DNA of 64,000 nt from Corynebacterium riegelii. Its GTDB lineage: Bacteria; Actinomycetota; Actinomycetes; Mycobacteriales; Mycobacteriaceae. The notes below the pieces were generated by a model that was given only the letters and a program-made list of their open reading frames with translations, was not told the DNA's origin and did not search any database. Shown piece after piece: positions 53,610 through 64,000 of the stretch (position 1 is its first letter; every line of letters starts with the position of its first letter). The stretch covers positions 2,232,001 to 2,296,000 of the forward strand of contig NZ_CP068159.1 in assembly GCF_016728505.1 (NCBI RefSeq), read 5' to 3'. The translations under genes and the position numbers were made by a program.

Positions 53610-54482
53610 TCAGTTTTCACGCTCATGCGCGTTCGCGGGATCCACCTCCTGTGGAGTTTCACGTCCACGCTGCGCACGCAGGAACAACACCAGCGCCACA
53701 ATGAACAAGATCCCAGACACCCACGTGTTCACACGCTGGCCCAAGATCATCGTCGCCGCATCAGTACGCATCAGCTCAATGAAGAACCTGCCGAAGGTGT
53801 AGCCGGCAACGTAGAGCCACAGCACACGCCCGTGGCCAAGCTTGAACCTGCGATCCGCCCAGATCAACAGAGCGAAAATGAGCACGTTCCAGATCAGCTC
53901 GTACAAAAAAGTCGGGTGCACGCTTGCAATGACCTCACCCGTGGAGTGGCCATTGAGCGGCGAGTAGTTGCCCGCTTCATCTACGCGGTAGTAAATATCC
54001 AGCGCCCAGGGCACGTCTGTTTCCGCGCCGTAGAGCTCTTGGTTAAACCAATTACCCAAACGCCCAATGCCCTGGGCCAAGATCACGCCCGGGGCAAGCG
54101 CATCCGCGAGCGGCAAAAACGGCAGCTTTTTCACCCGCATCATCACCATCAGCGCCACAGCGCCCAGTGCCACCGCACCCCAAATGCCAAGGCCGCCGGC
54201 GGTGATATTGAATGCCTGCCAGGGATCCTTGCCGGGTCCGAAGTACTTATCGTAATCCGTAATCACGTGGTAGAGACGCCCGCCGATAATGCCGGCCGGG
54301 ATGACAACAATCAGCGCGTCCCACACCGTGTCCGCGCTGCCTCCACGCGCCTGGTAGCGGCGGATGCCAATAAACGTAGCCACGATGATGCCGGTCATAA
54401 TGCACAGCGCATACGCACGGATAGGCACCGGGCCAAGGTGCCACACGCCCTGTGGCGGCGAAGGGATGTTAGCCAAGATCAT
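53610..54482 (-). CDS. lgt: Prolipoprotein diacylglyceryl transferase
   Basis: Membrane enzyme that lipidates the lipobox cysteine of prolipoproteins, such as those at 2306, 25299 and 48641. 290 residues with about seven helices. The signature [20 protein letters not shown] is present, with [14 protein letters not shown] and [14 protein letters not shown] 54482 has GGGGG 8 nt upstream. Follows the TrpC-like gene, keeping the mycobacterial-type order without trpA and trpB. Confidence 0.95.
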   Translation of the reverse strand: MILANIPSPPQGVWHLGPVPIRAYALCIMTGIIVATFIGIRRYQARGGSADTVWDALIVVIPAGIIGGRLYHVITDYDKYFGPGKDPWQAFNITAGGLGIWGAVALGAVALMVMMRVKKLPFLPLADALAPGVILAQGIGRLGNWFNQELYGAETDVPWALDIYYRVDEAGNYSPLNGHSTGEVIASVHPTFLYELIWNVLIFALLIWADRRFKLGHGRVLWLYVAGYTFGRFFIELMRTDAATMILGQRVNTWVSGILFIVALVLFLRAQRGRETPQEVDPANAHEREN

Positions 54483-54501
54483 GGTTTGCACCCCCAGCAC
54501 A

Positions 54502-55317
54502 CTACCGTCTCGGGCAGGAGGGGTGTTGGCCAGCTGCGGCGAGCTTGCGCGTAGCGGCAAAAATATCGTCGCCGCTCATGATCGCCTCAGCCGCCAATAC
54601 GGCATCCGCACCACTTGCAGCCGCATCCAACAGGTCACGCACAGACGTCACGCCACCCAGCGAAATCTTGATCACCTCACTGGGCAGGCCCGGCACGATC
54701 TCGGCGAACACGCCATGGCGCAGATCATTGGTATCAAAGGTCCAGGAGTTCACCGCAATCACGCTCGCCCCCACCCGCAGCGCCAGATCCGCCTCCTGCG
54801 GGGTGCGCACCTCCGCCATCACCACCATGCCGAGTGACTCCGCGCGGTCTAGCAGCGCCGCCAGCCTGGCCTCCTCCAAAATCCCCACCTGCAGCGGCAG
54901 CACATCCGCACCGTAGCAGCGTGCTTCATGGATCTGATACGGATCCACAATCACGTCACGACACACCATTGGCAGACTCACCGCTGCCCGGGCGGCGGCC
55001 ATGTCGTGCAAGGAACCATCAAAGCGCAGGCGCTCCGTCTGGCATGCGATCAGGTGCGCCCCACCGTCTTCAATAGCCTTCGACACATCAGCAATCGCCC
55101 GTCGATCAACCCTGGTCGGGCCGAAGACGGGCGAATTCAGCTTGATTTCTGCAATCACACTGCAGCCGGGCCGCAGAAGCGCGGCACGGGCATCACGCGT
55201 GGGTTCCATGTCGCGGGAGCGCGCCTTGATCTCCTTGAAGGGCACTTGGGCTTCCCGCTTTTCGACGTCACGCAGCACCCCATCCACCACCGGATTGACC
55301 ACGCTCGACGCCAGCAT
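54502..55317 (-). CDS. TrpC-like protein with altered active site
   Basis: TIM-barrel protein of 271 residues homologous to indole-3-glycerol-phosphate synthase. It retains [15 protein letters not shown] (catalytic Glu and Lys), the MAEVRTP Glu and the AVNSW Asn. But where active enzymes have LRKDF it reads VCRDV, replacing the catalytic Lys, and the final SESGI block reads ISLGGV, losing Glu and Ser. A genuine IGPS activity is therefore doubtful. ATG 55317 (TACCCT 7 nt upstream) or 55323 may be the start. trpA and trpB, found next to it in mycobacteria, are absent. Confidence 0.88.
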   Translation of the reverse strand: MLASSVVNPVVDGVLRDVEKREAQVPFKEIKARSRDMEPTRDARAALLRPGCSVIAEIKLNSPVFGPTRVDRRAIADVSKAIEDGGAHLIACQTERLRFDGSLHDMAAARAAVSLPMVCRDVIVDPYQIHEARCYGADVLPLQVGILEEARLAALLDRAESLGMVVMAEVRTPQEADLALRVGASVIAVNSWTFDTNDLRHGVFAEIVPGLPSEVIKISLGGVTSVRDLLDAAASGADAVLAAEAIMSGDDIFAATRKLAAAGQHPSCPRR

Positions 55318-55336
55318 GTGCATAAGGGTAGTGGCT

Positions 55337-55981
55337 CTAGCGTCCTGTGGAGAAATCGGTGGGATCAATATCCGCGTCCAGCGCGTCCCACATAACGCGG
55401 CCCGAATCGGGGCGCGCCTCCATGTCTTCTTCCAAATGTTTGCGCCGCACCGCTTCTTTTTCGTACTTGCTCAGCTTCGGCGCGTCCTGGCCTGGGCGCA
55501 ACGCAACAACAACCGCACCTACCACGGCAAGCGCCGCACCAAGCAAAGTCAGCAGCGGAAACGCAGTGGAGATGTCCGTGGCGGTGATCTCCGCCCACTC
55601 CGAGATCAGCTCCGTCTTCGACGCCGTGGTCTGCGCCGCATCCGCACCTGTGGTCAACAGTGCGTGCACACGTTCCGCGTCTGCCCCTCGCGCAAGCAGC
55701 ATCACAGGTGACACCGCCGCACCGACGGCGGCGATAGCGGAGATGATCGCTGTGGTGCGTCTGCCTAAGCGTCGTAAAGCAAAAGCCCCCAAAGCGCCGA
55801 CAAACAGCAACAGCGCAACGGCAGTAGTCTCCGTAGACCAATCCGCGCCGCGGATCTGCGCAACACCACCGCCAGAGAGGGAATCCTCATAGGTGGCGGT
55901 AATCCATGGCACGCGCGAGAACACGGCCAACAACGTGGCACCGAGCGCGATCAGGATCGCTCCAACTTTGTGCGGGGCCAT
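55337..55981 (-). CDS. Trp-biosynthesis-associated membrane protein (TIGR02234 type)
   Basis: Integral membrane protein of about 214 residues with four hydrophobic helices and a cytoplasmic C-terminal tail rich in charges (KLSKYEKEAVRRKHLEEDM). The family is found in actinobacteria next to trp genes; the role is unknown. ATG 55981 overlaps the hisI stop (TGATG), so it is coupled to the his operon, while the TrpC-like gene follows after about 20 nt. Confidence 0.85.
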   Translation of the reverse strand: MAPHKVGAILIALGATLLAVFSRVPWITATYEDSLSGGGVAQIRGADWSTETTAVALLLFVGALGAFALRRLGRRTTAIISAIAAVGAAVSPVMLLARGADAERVHALLTTGADAAQTTASKTELISEWAEITATDISTAFPLLTLLGAALAVVGAVVVALRPGQDAPKLSKYEKEAVRRKHLEEDMEARPDSGRVMWDALDADIDPTDFSTGR

Positions 55982-56358
55982 CACAGCAACACATCCGCAT
56001 CAAAACACGTGCGATCACCCGTATGGCACGCACCACCCGTTTGCTGCACGGTCACCAAAACCGTATCGCCATCACAATCCAGCGCCACCGACTCCACCGC
56101 CTGCACGTTGCCGGAAGTCAAGCCCTTAATCCAGTACTCCTTGCGCGAACGCGAGTAGTACGTACCGCGGCGCGTAGCCAACGTGTGGGCCAAAGCGTGG
56201 TCATCCATCCACGCCATCATCAACACCTCGCGCGTGTCAGCCGCCTGCACAATCGCAGGCACCAAGCCATCCGCGTTGCGCTTCAGCCGCGCAGCAATGT
56301 CCGGGTCCAGCGCAAAATCTGCCGGATCGGTCAGCTCCTGAGACATCTCTTCAGACAT
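55981..56358 (-). CDS. hisI: Phosphoribosyl-AMP cyclohydrolase
   Basis: Third step of histidine synthesis, 125 residues. Motifs [21 protein letters not shown], the zinc-site [21 protein letters not shown] and the second Cys of RTCF are all visible. No fused HisE part, as usual in actinobacteria. The gene directly abuts hisF (stop and start adjacent) and overlaps the downstream membrane protein gene. Confidence 0.96.
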   Translation of the reverse strand: MSEEMSQELTDPADFALDPDIAARLKRNADGLVPAIVQAADTREVLMMAWMDDHALAHTLATRRGTYYSRSRKEYWIKGLTSGNVQAVESVALDCDGDTVLVTVQQTGGACHTGDRTCFDADVLL

Positions 56359-57138
56359 CTAGCGCACCTCATAACCCGCATCAGCCAACGCCTTTTTCAC
56401 CTCAGCGATAGACACCTCGCCGAAGTGGAAGATCGACGCTGCGAGCACCGCATCCGCACCCGCCTCCACCGCCGGCGGGAAATGCGCAGCGCTACCCGCG
56501 CCACCAGAGGCAATCACCGGAATGCTCACCGCCGCGCGAACCTGGCGCAAAAGCTCAAGATCGAAGCCTTCCTTCGTGCCGTCACCATCCATGGAGTTCA
56601 GCAGGATTTCACCAACACCCAGCTTTTCGCCGGTGCGCGCCCACTCAATGGCGTCCAGCCCAGCGGAGCGAGTGCCGCCGTGCGTGGTCACCTCAAAACC
56701 GGAAGGCGTGGGCTCTTCGCCGGAATTGGCAGGGCAACGTCGCGCATCAACGGAAAGCACAATGCACTGGGAGCCAAACTCCTGCGCCAGCTCACGCAGT
56801 AGCTCCGGGCGCGCAATCGCCGCAGTGTTCACGCTGACCTTATCCGCGCCAGCGCGCAGAAGCTCGCGCACATCATCGGCACTGCGCACACCGCCACCCA
56901 CGGTCAGTGGGATAAAGACCTGGTCCGCGGTCCGGCGCACAACCTCAAGCATCGTGCCGCGGCCCTCTTTAGACGCAGTGACGTCCAAAAACGTCAACTC
57001 ATCTGCGCCCTCTTCGCCGTAGCGCTTGGCCAACTCCACCGGGTCACCTGCGTCTTTAAGGTTTTCAAAATTCACACCCTTGACCACGCGGCCGTTATCC
57101 ACGTCCAGGCAGGGAATCACTCGCACAGCTACGGTCAT
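56359..57138 (-). CDS. hisF: Imidazole glycerol phosphate synthase, cyclase subunit
   Basis: TIM-barrel cyclase that works with HisH to form imidazole glycerol phosphate and AICAR, 259 residues. Begins [20 protein letters not shown] (catalytic Asp in CLDVD) and has the second catalytic Asp in [13 protein letters not shown] 57138 has AAGGAG 6 nt upstream. Sits between impA and hisI. Confidence 0.97.
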   Translation of the reverse strand: MTVAVRVIPCLDVDNGRVVKGVNFENLKDAGDPVELAKRYGEEGADELTFLDVTASKEGRGTMLEVVRRTADQVFIPLTVGGGVRSADDVRELLRAGADKVSVNTAAIARPELLRELAQEFGSQCIVLSVDARRCPANSGEEPTPSGFEVTTHGGTRSAGLDAIEWARTGEKLGVGEILLNSMDGDGTKEGFDLELLRQVRAAVSIPVIASGGAGSAAHFPPAVEAGADAVLAASIFHFGEVSIAEVKKALADAGYEVR

Positions 57139-57163
57139 GGCTGCTCCTTATGTATGTGCTTAG

Positions 57164-57967
57164 TTATGTGTTTGCGGATATGTGCAACATGCTACTGAGC
57201 ACCGTCTCATGTGCTGACGGCGCACCAACGATCGCCCCTACGCTCTCCGGCGTCCACGGCCCACCGTCCACGTCCGTAACTATCGCTCCTGCGCACCGCG
57301 CAAGCAGGACACCTGCGGCGTTGTCCCACACGTACGGGGAAAAACTCACTGCCGCCCGGTAAATACCAAGCGCCACAAACGCCAGGTCCACGCCAACGGA
57401 TCCGGAAATGCGTGGGCGCAACGGGCCATCTGCAAGCAAGCCAATCAAGGCGAGGCGAAGCGGCGCCGGGAAGCGTACCCGGTCATCCGAGCCAACCGAG
57501 CCCACGCCTACCTGTGCGGCACGCCCCTGCCCACCGGTGTCCTCCAGCGGCGGCAGTACTTCACCGTTACACACCACCGGGCCACCGGCGCAGGCAGAAA
57601 CGTGCAAGCCTAAAAGCGGCATGTCCACCACTGCCACAACCGGCTGGCCTTCCAACACGAGAGAGACCAAAATAGCGCAGTTCGGGTTGCCGGCGGAGTA
57701 ATTCGACGTGCCGTCTATAGGATCGAGCACCCAGCAGGCCTCCGGGGTGAACTCGCCGCCGTTTTCCTCCCCAAAGACGTTGATACCGGTTTCCCTGCGC
57801 AGGTGTTCACGCAGCAGCGCCTCAATTGCCAAATCAGCCTCGGTAGCAAAATCGCCCTTGCCCTTGATCAGGGCAGGCGCCGCACCTCGGTGAGCCAACA
57901 TCACCTCACGCGCCTTGGCCACTGCCTCAAGCGCAACGTCCAAATAGTGCTGAATATCCGCCGACAC
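57164..57967 (-). CDS. impA: Inositol monophosphatase family protein
   Basis: Mg2+-dependent phosphatase of 267 residues. Motifs: FGEENGGEF, VLDPIDGTSNYSAGNP (metal-binding Asp pair) and the C-terminal YVWDNAAGVLLARCAG. The position hisA-impA-hisF matches Corynebacterium glutamicum, where this gene is called impA; a histidinol-phosphatase role is possible but not shown. GTG 57967 lies 2 nt after the hisA stop. Confidence 0.9.
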   Translation of the reverse strand: MSADIQHYLDVALEAVAKAREVMLAHRGAAPALIKGKGDFATEADLAIEALLREHLRRETGINVFGEENGGEFTPEACWVLDPIDGTSNYSAGNPNCAILVSLVLEGQPVVAVVDMPLLGLHVSACAGGPVVCNGEVLPPLEDTGGQGRAAQVGVGSVGSDDRVRFPAPLRLALIGLLADGPLRPRISGSVGVDLAFVALGIYRAAVSFSPYVWDNAAGVLLARCAGAIVTDVDGGPWTPESVGAIVGAPSAHETVLSSMLHISANT

Positions 57968-57969
57968 GG

Positions 57970-58707
57970 CTAGCAGGCACCTACTGCAGCAAGCGCCTCA
58001 CGCAGAGTAAAGCGCTTCTCATACAGCGCCTTGCCAATGATGACAGAGTCAATACCTTCATCCGCGTAGGAGGCAATCTGCGTGACGTCTTCAATCGTTG
58101 CAATACCGCCGGAAGCCGTAACAAACGCGTCCGTCGCGGCAGAGACCTCACGCAACAGCTCCACGTTCGGGCCAGCTAGCGTGCCGTCCTTGCTCACGTC
58201 AGTGACCACAAACCGGGTGCAGCCCGCAGCATCAAAACGCTCGAGCACCTCCCACAGGTCCCCACCGTCAGAGGTCCAACCATTGCCCTTGGTCTGCCAC
58301 TGCCCGTTTTCTTCACGCACCGCAAGATCAATAGCCACCTTGTCGCCGTAGCGCGCAATAACAGACTCCATCCACTCCGGATTCTGCAGCGCGGCGGTAC
58401 CAATGTTTACACGCTTTGCTCCGGTAGCCAGGGCGCGCTCCAGACTTGCATCGTCCCGAATGCCGCCGGTCAGCTCCACATTGATGTCCAACTGGCGGGT
58501 GATGTCTGCCATCAGCTCATGGTTGGATCCGCGCCCAAAGGCCGCATCCAAATCCACAAAGTGCAACCAGGTCGCACCCTCGTCCTGCCACTGCTTCGCA
58601 GCAGAAAGGGGGTCCCCGTAGACTTTTTCAGTTCCGGCTTCCCCCTGGTCCAGGCGAACAGCCTGGCCATTAACCACATCAACAGCTGGCAGCAGAGTAA
58701 ATGTCAT
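57970..58707 (-). CDS. hisA: ProFAR isomerase HisA
   Basis: Phosphoribosylformimino-AICAR-phosphate isomerase of histidine synthesis, 245 residues. Half-barrel repeats: [15 protein letters not shown] (first catalytic Asp) and [17 protein letters not shown] (second). Actinobacterial versions may be bifunctional PriA; the TrpC-like neighbour makes this worth noting. ATG 58707 has TAGACT 7 nt upstream, formed by the hisH stop region, so an internal leaderless promoter is possible. Confidence 0.96.
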   Translation of the reverse strand: MTFTLLPAVDVVNGQAVRLDQGEAGTEKVYGDPLSAAKQWQDEGATWLHFVDLDAAFGRGSNHELMADITRQLDINVELTGGIRDDASLERALATGAKRVNIGTAALQNPEWMESVIARYGDKVAIDLAVREENGQWQTKGNGWTSDGGDLWEVLERFDAAGCTRFVVTDVSKDGTLAGPNVELLREVSAATDAFVTASGGIATIEDVTQIASYADEGIDSVIIGKALYEKRFTLREALAAVGAC

Positions 58708-58714
58708 AGCGGCT

Positions 58715-58720
58715 AGTCTA
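58715..58720 (-). promoter_or_regulatory. Possible internal -10 box before hisA
   Basis: TAGACT, 7 nt before ATG 58707, overlapping the hisH stop codon. Confidence 0.4.
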
Positions 58721-59365
58721 ACTCAGCTGTTTCACCCAGTTGCGCAGTAGCGCAAGGCCCGCATCCCCAGACTTTTCCGGGTGGAACTGGGTTGCCCACA
58801 ACGGGCCGTTTTCCACAGCTGCCACAAACCGGGACTGGGCGTGCTGCGCCCACGCCACCTTGGGGTATGCAATGAAGTCATCTTCTTGTAGTGGGAATTC
58901 CTGCGCGGCATACGAGTGCACGAAGTAGAAGCGCGCATCTGGGTCAATGCCAGCAAACATGGCGGTGTCCTCGGGCTGCTCCACAGTGTTCCACCCCATG
59001 TGGGGCAGCACTGGGGCTTCAAGCTTATCCACGCTGCCAGGCCACTCCCCCAGGCCTTTCGCCTCAACCCCGTGTTCCACACCTGTTTCAAACATGACCT
59101 GCATGCCAACGCAGATACCCAACACTGGGCGCGAACCTGCCAGGCGCTGGCCAACAATGCGCGGCCCACCTACCGCGTTCAGTCCCTGCATACAGGCCGC
59201 GAACGCACCAACGCCTGGTACGACAAGGCCCGTGGCCTCGACTGCCTCTTTGGGGTCGCGGGTGACGTTAACGCGTGCGCCGACGTGTTCAAGGGCACGC
59301 TGGGCGGAACGCAGGTTTCCGGCGCCATAATCTAAAAGCGCCACGGTGGGTTGGTGTGCAGACAT
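58718..59365 (-). CDS. hisH: Imidazole glycerol phosphate synthase, glutaminase subunit
   Basis: Class I glutamine amidotransferase partner of HisF, 215 residues. Nucleophile motif [14 protein letters not shown], oxyanion region [12 protein letters not shown] and the His-Glu pair [13 protein letters not shown] 59365 lies 8 nt after TAAAAT, so hisH-hisA-impA-hisF-hisI probably has its own leaderless promoter. Confidence 0.96.
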   Translation of the reverse strand: MSAHQPTVALLDYGAGNLRSAQRALEHVGARVNVTRDPKEAVEATGLVVPGVGAFAACMQGLNAVGGPRIVGQRLAGSRPVLGICVGMQVMFETGVEHGVEAKGLGEWPGSVDKLEAPVLPHMGWNTVEQPEDTAMFAGIDPDARFYFVHSYAAQEFPLQEDDFIAYPKVAWAQHAQSRFVAAVENGPLWATQFHPEKSGDAGLALLRNWVKQLS

Positions 59366-59373
59366 GGGCGTTG

Positions 59374-59379
59374 ATTTTA
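59374..59379 (-). promoter_or_regulatory. -10 box of leaderless hisH promoter
   Basis: TAAAAT, 8 nt before ATG 59365, in the 35-nt gap after the MFS gene. Confidence 0.5.
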
Positions 59380-59400
59380 GCGCGTCGGCCCAACACAGCC

Positions 59401-60714
59401 TTAACGCTTCGGCCTTCTGCGCCTCGGTACCTGTACGGATTTGAGGCGAACCGCAAGGTTGTTCACTTCCACCACACGGTAGCGGCCCAGCTGCCTATCC
59501 AGCAGGGTCACAGCGAGGCCCACCAGGATCACCCCTGCAGCGATGCCAAACATCGGTGCAAAGCTCATGCCCACCAGCATCATGCCGTAGACGGTGGAGC
59601 CAATGCCTGTACCGCTGTCAAAGGAAATATTCCAGATGGCAGACGCTTGGGATGCCTTGGAGCGCGGCAGACGGTAGAACATCATGGTCAATGCCTCATT
59701 CTGGGCGGCACCGAAGCCAAGGCCGTAGAAGATCACCGCGAACGCCACCGTCCACACTGGCAGACCCATGACCAAGATCACCGCGGTCATAAACACGCCA
59801 AGTGCGGCACAAACCTGGAACGGGATGAGCACACTGCCGGGTTGGCCGGTACGGTCCGTGACTCGTCCGGCGTAGTAGCGGGAGCCCATCGCCGCCAGAT
59901 TGAGCAGACCCAGCATTACTCCGCCAAGAGCTGCGCCGCGGGCGGCGTCCAGATCACGCATTGCAGCTGGCAGGAAGTTTGTAATCGCGCCGTAGGCGGT
60001 GGTGATAAACATCAGCGCCAGGGCAGGCACCAGCACGAGGTGCCAGGTTGGCACGCGGATCACGTTGGGGGTGATGTGTTCTTCCACACTCGGCGGAATG
60101 GTTGGGATCAGTACTGCAGACAACAGTGCAACCAAACCAACGGAGGCCCCGATTGCAAACACACCGTTGTAGCCAACCACGTCCACCAGCCCCAGGCCCA
60201 GCGGCAGAGCTACCATTTGCGACGCCCCGACGAACAGCCCCAACGTTCCCGTCGCACGCCCAAGCAAGCGCAGTGGCACAAGCTCTGCAATAATCGCAGC
60301 CTCTGCCACAGACAGTGCGCCGAAGCCTACACCACGGATTGCACTGACTGTCAGCAACACGCCGGGCTCCATGCCCAGCATGTAGCCAAACGCTGGGCCG
60401 CCAAGCAGGAAGGCGGAAACCACCATGACCACGCGGAACCCAAACTTCCGCAACAGCCATGGTGTGAAGATCTGCGTGATCACGGTAAAGAGCATGAACA
60501 CGCCGGTACTCAACCCCGCCAGCGATTCCGCCCCACCAGCATCAAGTACTGCCGTGGGAACGACGGGCAGCAGCAGCGACCACGCGCCAAAGGCAGCGGC
60601 GACGGCAACTAGGACGGCTAGCATGCCTCGGGCTCGCCACACCGATGTCACACCACTTACTTCCTCTGGTGTTAACGGCCTGCGCGCCCTTGCGAAAGCG
60701 CCCATCAACGCCAC
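59401..60714 (-). CDS. MFS transporter, unknown substrate
   Basis: Major facilitator of 437 residues with 12 predicted helices; the cytosolic N-terminus includes [16 protein letters not shown]. The loop between helices 2 and 3 has [15 protein letters not shown], a degenerate MFS motif A. An MFS gene at this place between hisB and hisH is known in other corynebacteria, but no substrate is established; histidine or a related compound would be a guess. GTG 60714 has AGGGAG 7 nt upstream. Confidence 0.9.
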   Translation of the reverse strand: MALMGAFARARRPLTPEEVSGVTSVWRARGMLAVLVAVAAAFGAWSLLLPVVPTAVLDAGGAESLAGLSTGVFMLFTVITQIFTPWLLRKFGFRVVMVVSAFLLGGPAFGYMLGMEPGVLLTVSAIRGVGFGALSVAEAAIIAELVPLRLLGRATGTLGLFVGASQMVALPLGLGLVDVVGYNGVFAIGASVGLVALLSAVLIPTIPPSVEEHITPNVIRVPTWHLVLVPALALMFITTAYGAITNFLPAAMRDLDAARGAALGGVMLGLLNLAAMGSRYYAGRVTDRTGQPGSVLIPFQVCAALGVFMTAVILVMGLPVWTVAFAVIFYGLGFGAAQNEALTMMFYRLPRSKASQASAIWNISFDSGTGIGSTVYGMMLVGMSFAPMFGIAAGVILVGLAVTLLDRQLGRYRVVEVNNLAVRLKSVQVPRRRRPKR

Positions 60715-60787
60715 TACCCCGCTCCCTTCTGGTTGCCCTTCTTGTTGTTCGCTTTTCAGTTACCTTTTTCGATCTTAGAGGTGGACT

Positions 60788-63802
<3,015 letters not shown>

Positions 63803-63809
63803 TTGTCTA

Positions 63810-63815
63810 AGTCTA
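63810..63815 (-). promoter_or_regulatory. -10 box of leaderless hisD promoter
   Basis: TAGACT, 7 nt before ATG 63802. Confidence 0.52.
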
Positions 63816-63839
63816 TCCCTGTCAGCAGCGCCGCGGGCC

Positions 63840-63845
63840 TAAACT
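63840..63845 (+). promoter_or_regulatory. -10 box of leaderless YbjN-like gene promoter
   Basis: TAAACT, 7 nt before ATG 63853; it mirrors the hisD promoter within a 50-nt divergent gap. Confidence 0.5.
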
Positions 63846-63852
63846 CACCCAC

Positions 63853-64000
63853 ATGGGTAGGCATAGGCGAGCGCGAGGGCGATTAGAGGACGGCCGAATT
63901 GATGAGCCGCTGGCAGAAGTCACCCTCGAACGCGTCGCCGAAGCGTTTTCCAGTCTGGGGTTGGAAGCGCTGTCTCGCCCCGATCGGGCGGTGGTCGGTC
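63853..64000 (+). CDS. YbjN-like domain protein (5' end only)
   Basis: The first 49 codons are visible: a basic start (MGRHRRARGRLED) followed by VTLERVAEAFSSLGLEAL, resembling the start of actinobacterial YbjN-domain proteins. The gene continues beyond the window. No Shine-Dalgarno; TAAACT lies 7 nt upstream. Function unknown; assignment is from a short segment. Confidence 0.55.
   Translation, partial: MGRHRRARGRLEDGRIDEPLAEVTLERVAEAFSSLGLEALSRPDRAVVG

Overview
The window is a high-GC actinobacterial chromosome segment and almost certainly comes from a Corynebacterium. Evidence for this is the gene order hisD-hisC-hisB / MFS / hisH-hisA-impA-hisF-hisI / Trp-associated membrane protein / TrpC-like / lgt / pyk, the blocks rpsP-rimM-trmD and smc-ftsY-ffh, a sepIVA-DUF177-rnc-mutM block, and TANANT-type -10 boxes placed 7-8 nt before start codons. 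No rRNA, tRNA, insertion sequence, prophage or CRISPR array was seen. Nearly all genes are on the minus strand, and coding density is high.

Layout. 1-5.2 kb: translation and nucleotide genes rpsB, tsf, pyrH and frr (frr is cut by the window edge). They are interrupted by two plus-strand genes, an amidase and a lipoprotein. 5.2-11.8 kb: an M23 peptidase, xerC, dprA, comM, yraN, DUF2469, rnhB and lepB. 12-19.4 kb: rplS, tex, dcuB, trmD with an unusual C-terminal extension, rimM, a gene-poor stretch with a small membrane protein and a probable gene remnant, and rpsP. 19.7-29.1 kb: a surface acyltransferase, then the protein-export pair ffh and ftsY, a lipoprotein and smc. 29.2-30 kb: a HigBA-type toxin-antitoxin pair with palindromes before both genes.

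30-36.7 kb: flavin reductase, acylphosphatase, an AGCS symporter, mutM, rnc, DUF177, sepIVA and gdhA. 36.8-46.1 kb: the main plus-strand block, with glycerate kinase, DUF4921, an M20 amidohydrolase, glycogen phosphorylase, fused pabAB and a pabC-like lyase. 46.1-49.6 kb: a TRAP-TAXI uptake system with DUF1850. 49.7-54.5 kb: a UvrA2-like ABC ATPase, pyk and lgt. 54.5-63.8 kb: a TrpC-like protein with a degenerate active site, a Trp-associated membrane protein and the his genes. The window ends in a divergent YbjN-like gene.

Three genome-scale signals stand out. First, at least 14 genes have a -10-like hexamer exactly 7 or 8 nt before the start codon, which predicts leaderless mRNAs. Second, the decamer GTCGANAAGC occurs 12 times, far above chance, and some copies share longer flanks both inside genes and beside terminators. 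Third, several compact inverted repeats sit at promoters (higBA, dcuB, yraN) and look like operators. Start sites were chosen from visible Shine-Dalgarno sequences or leaderless promoters and remain predictions.
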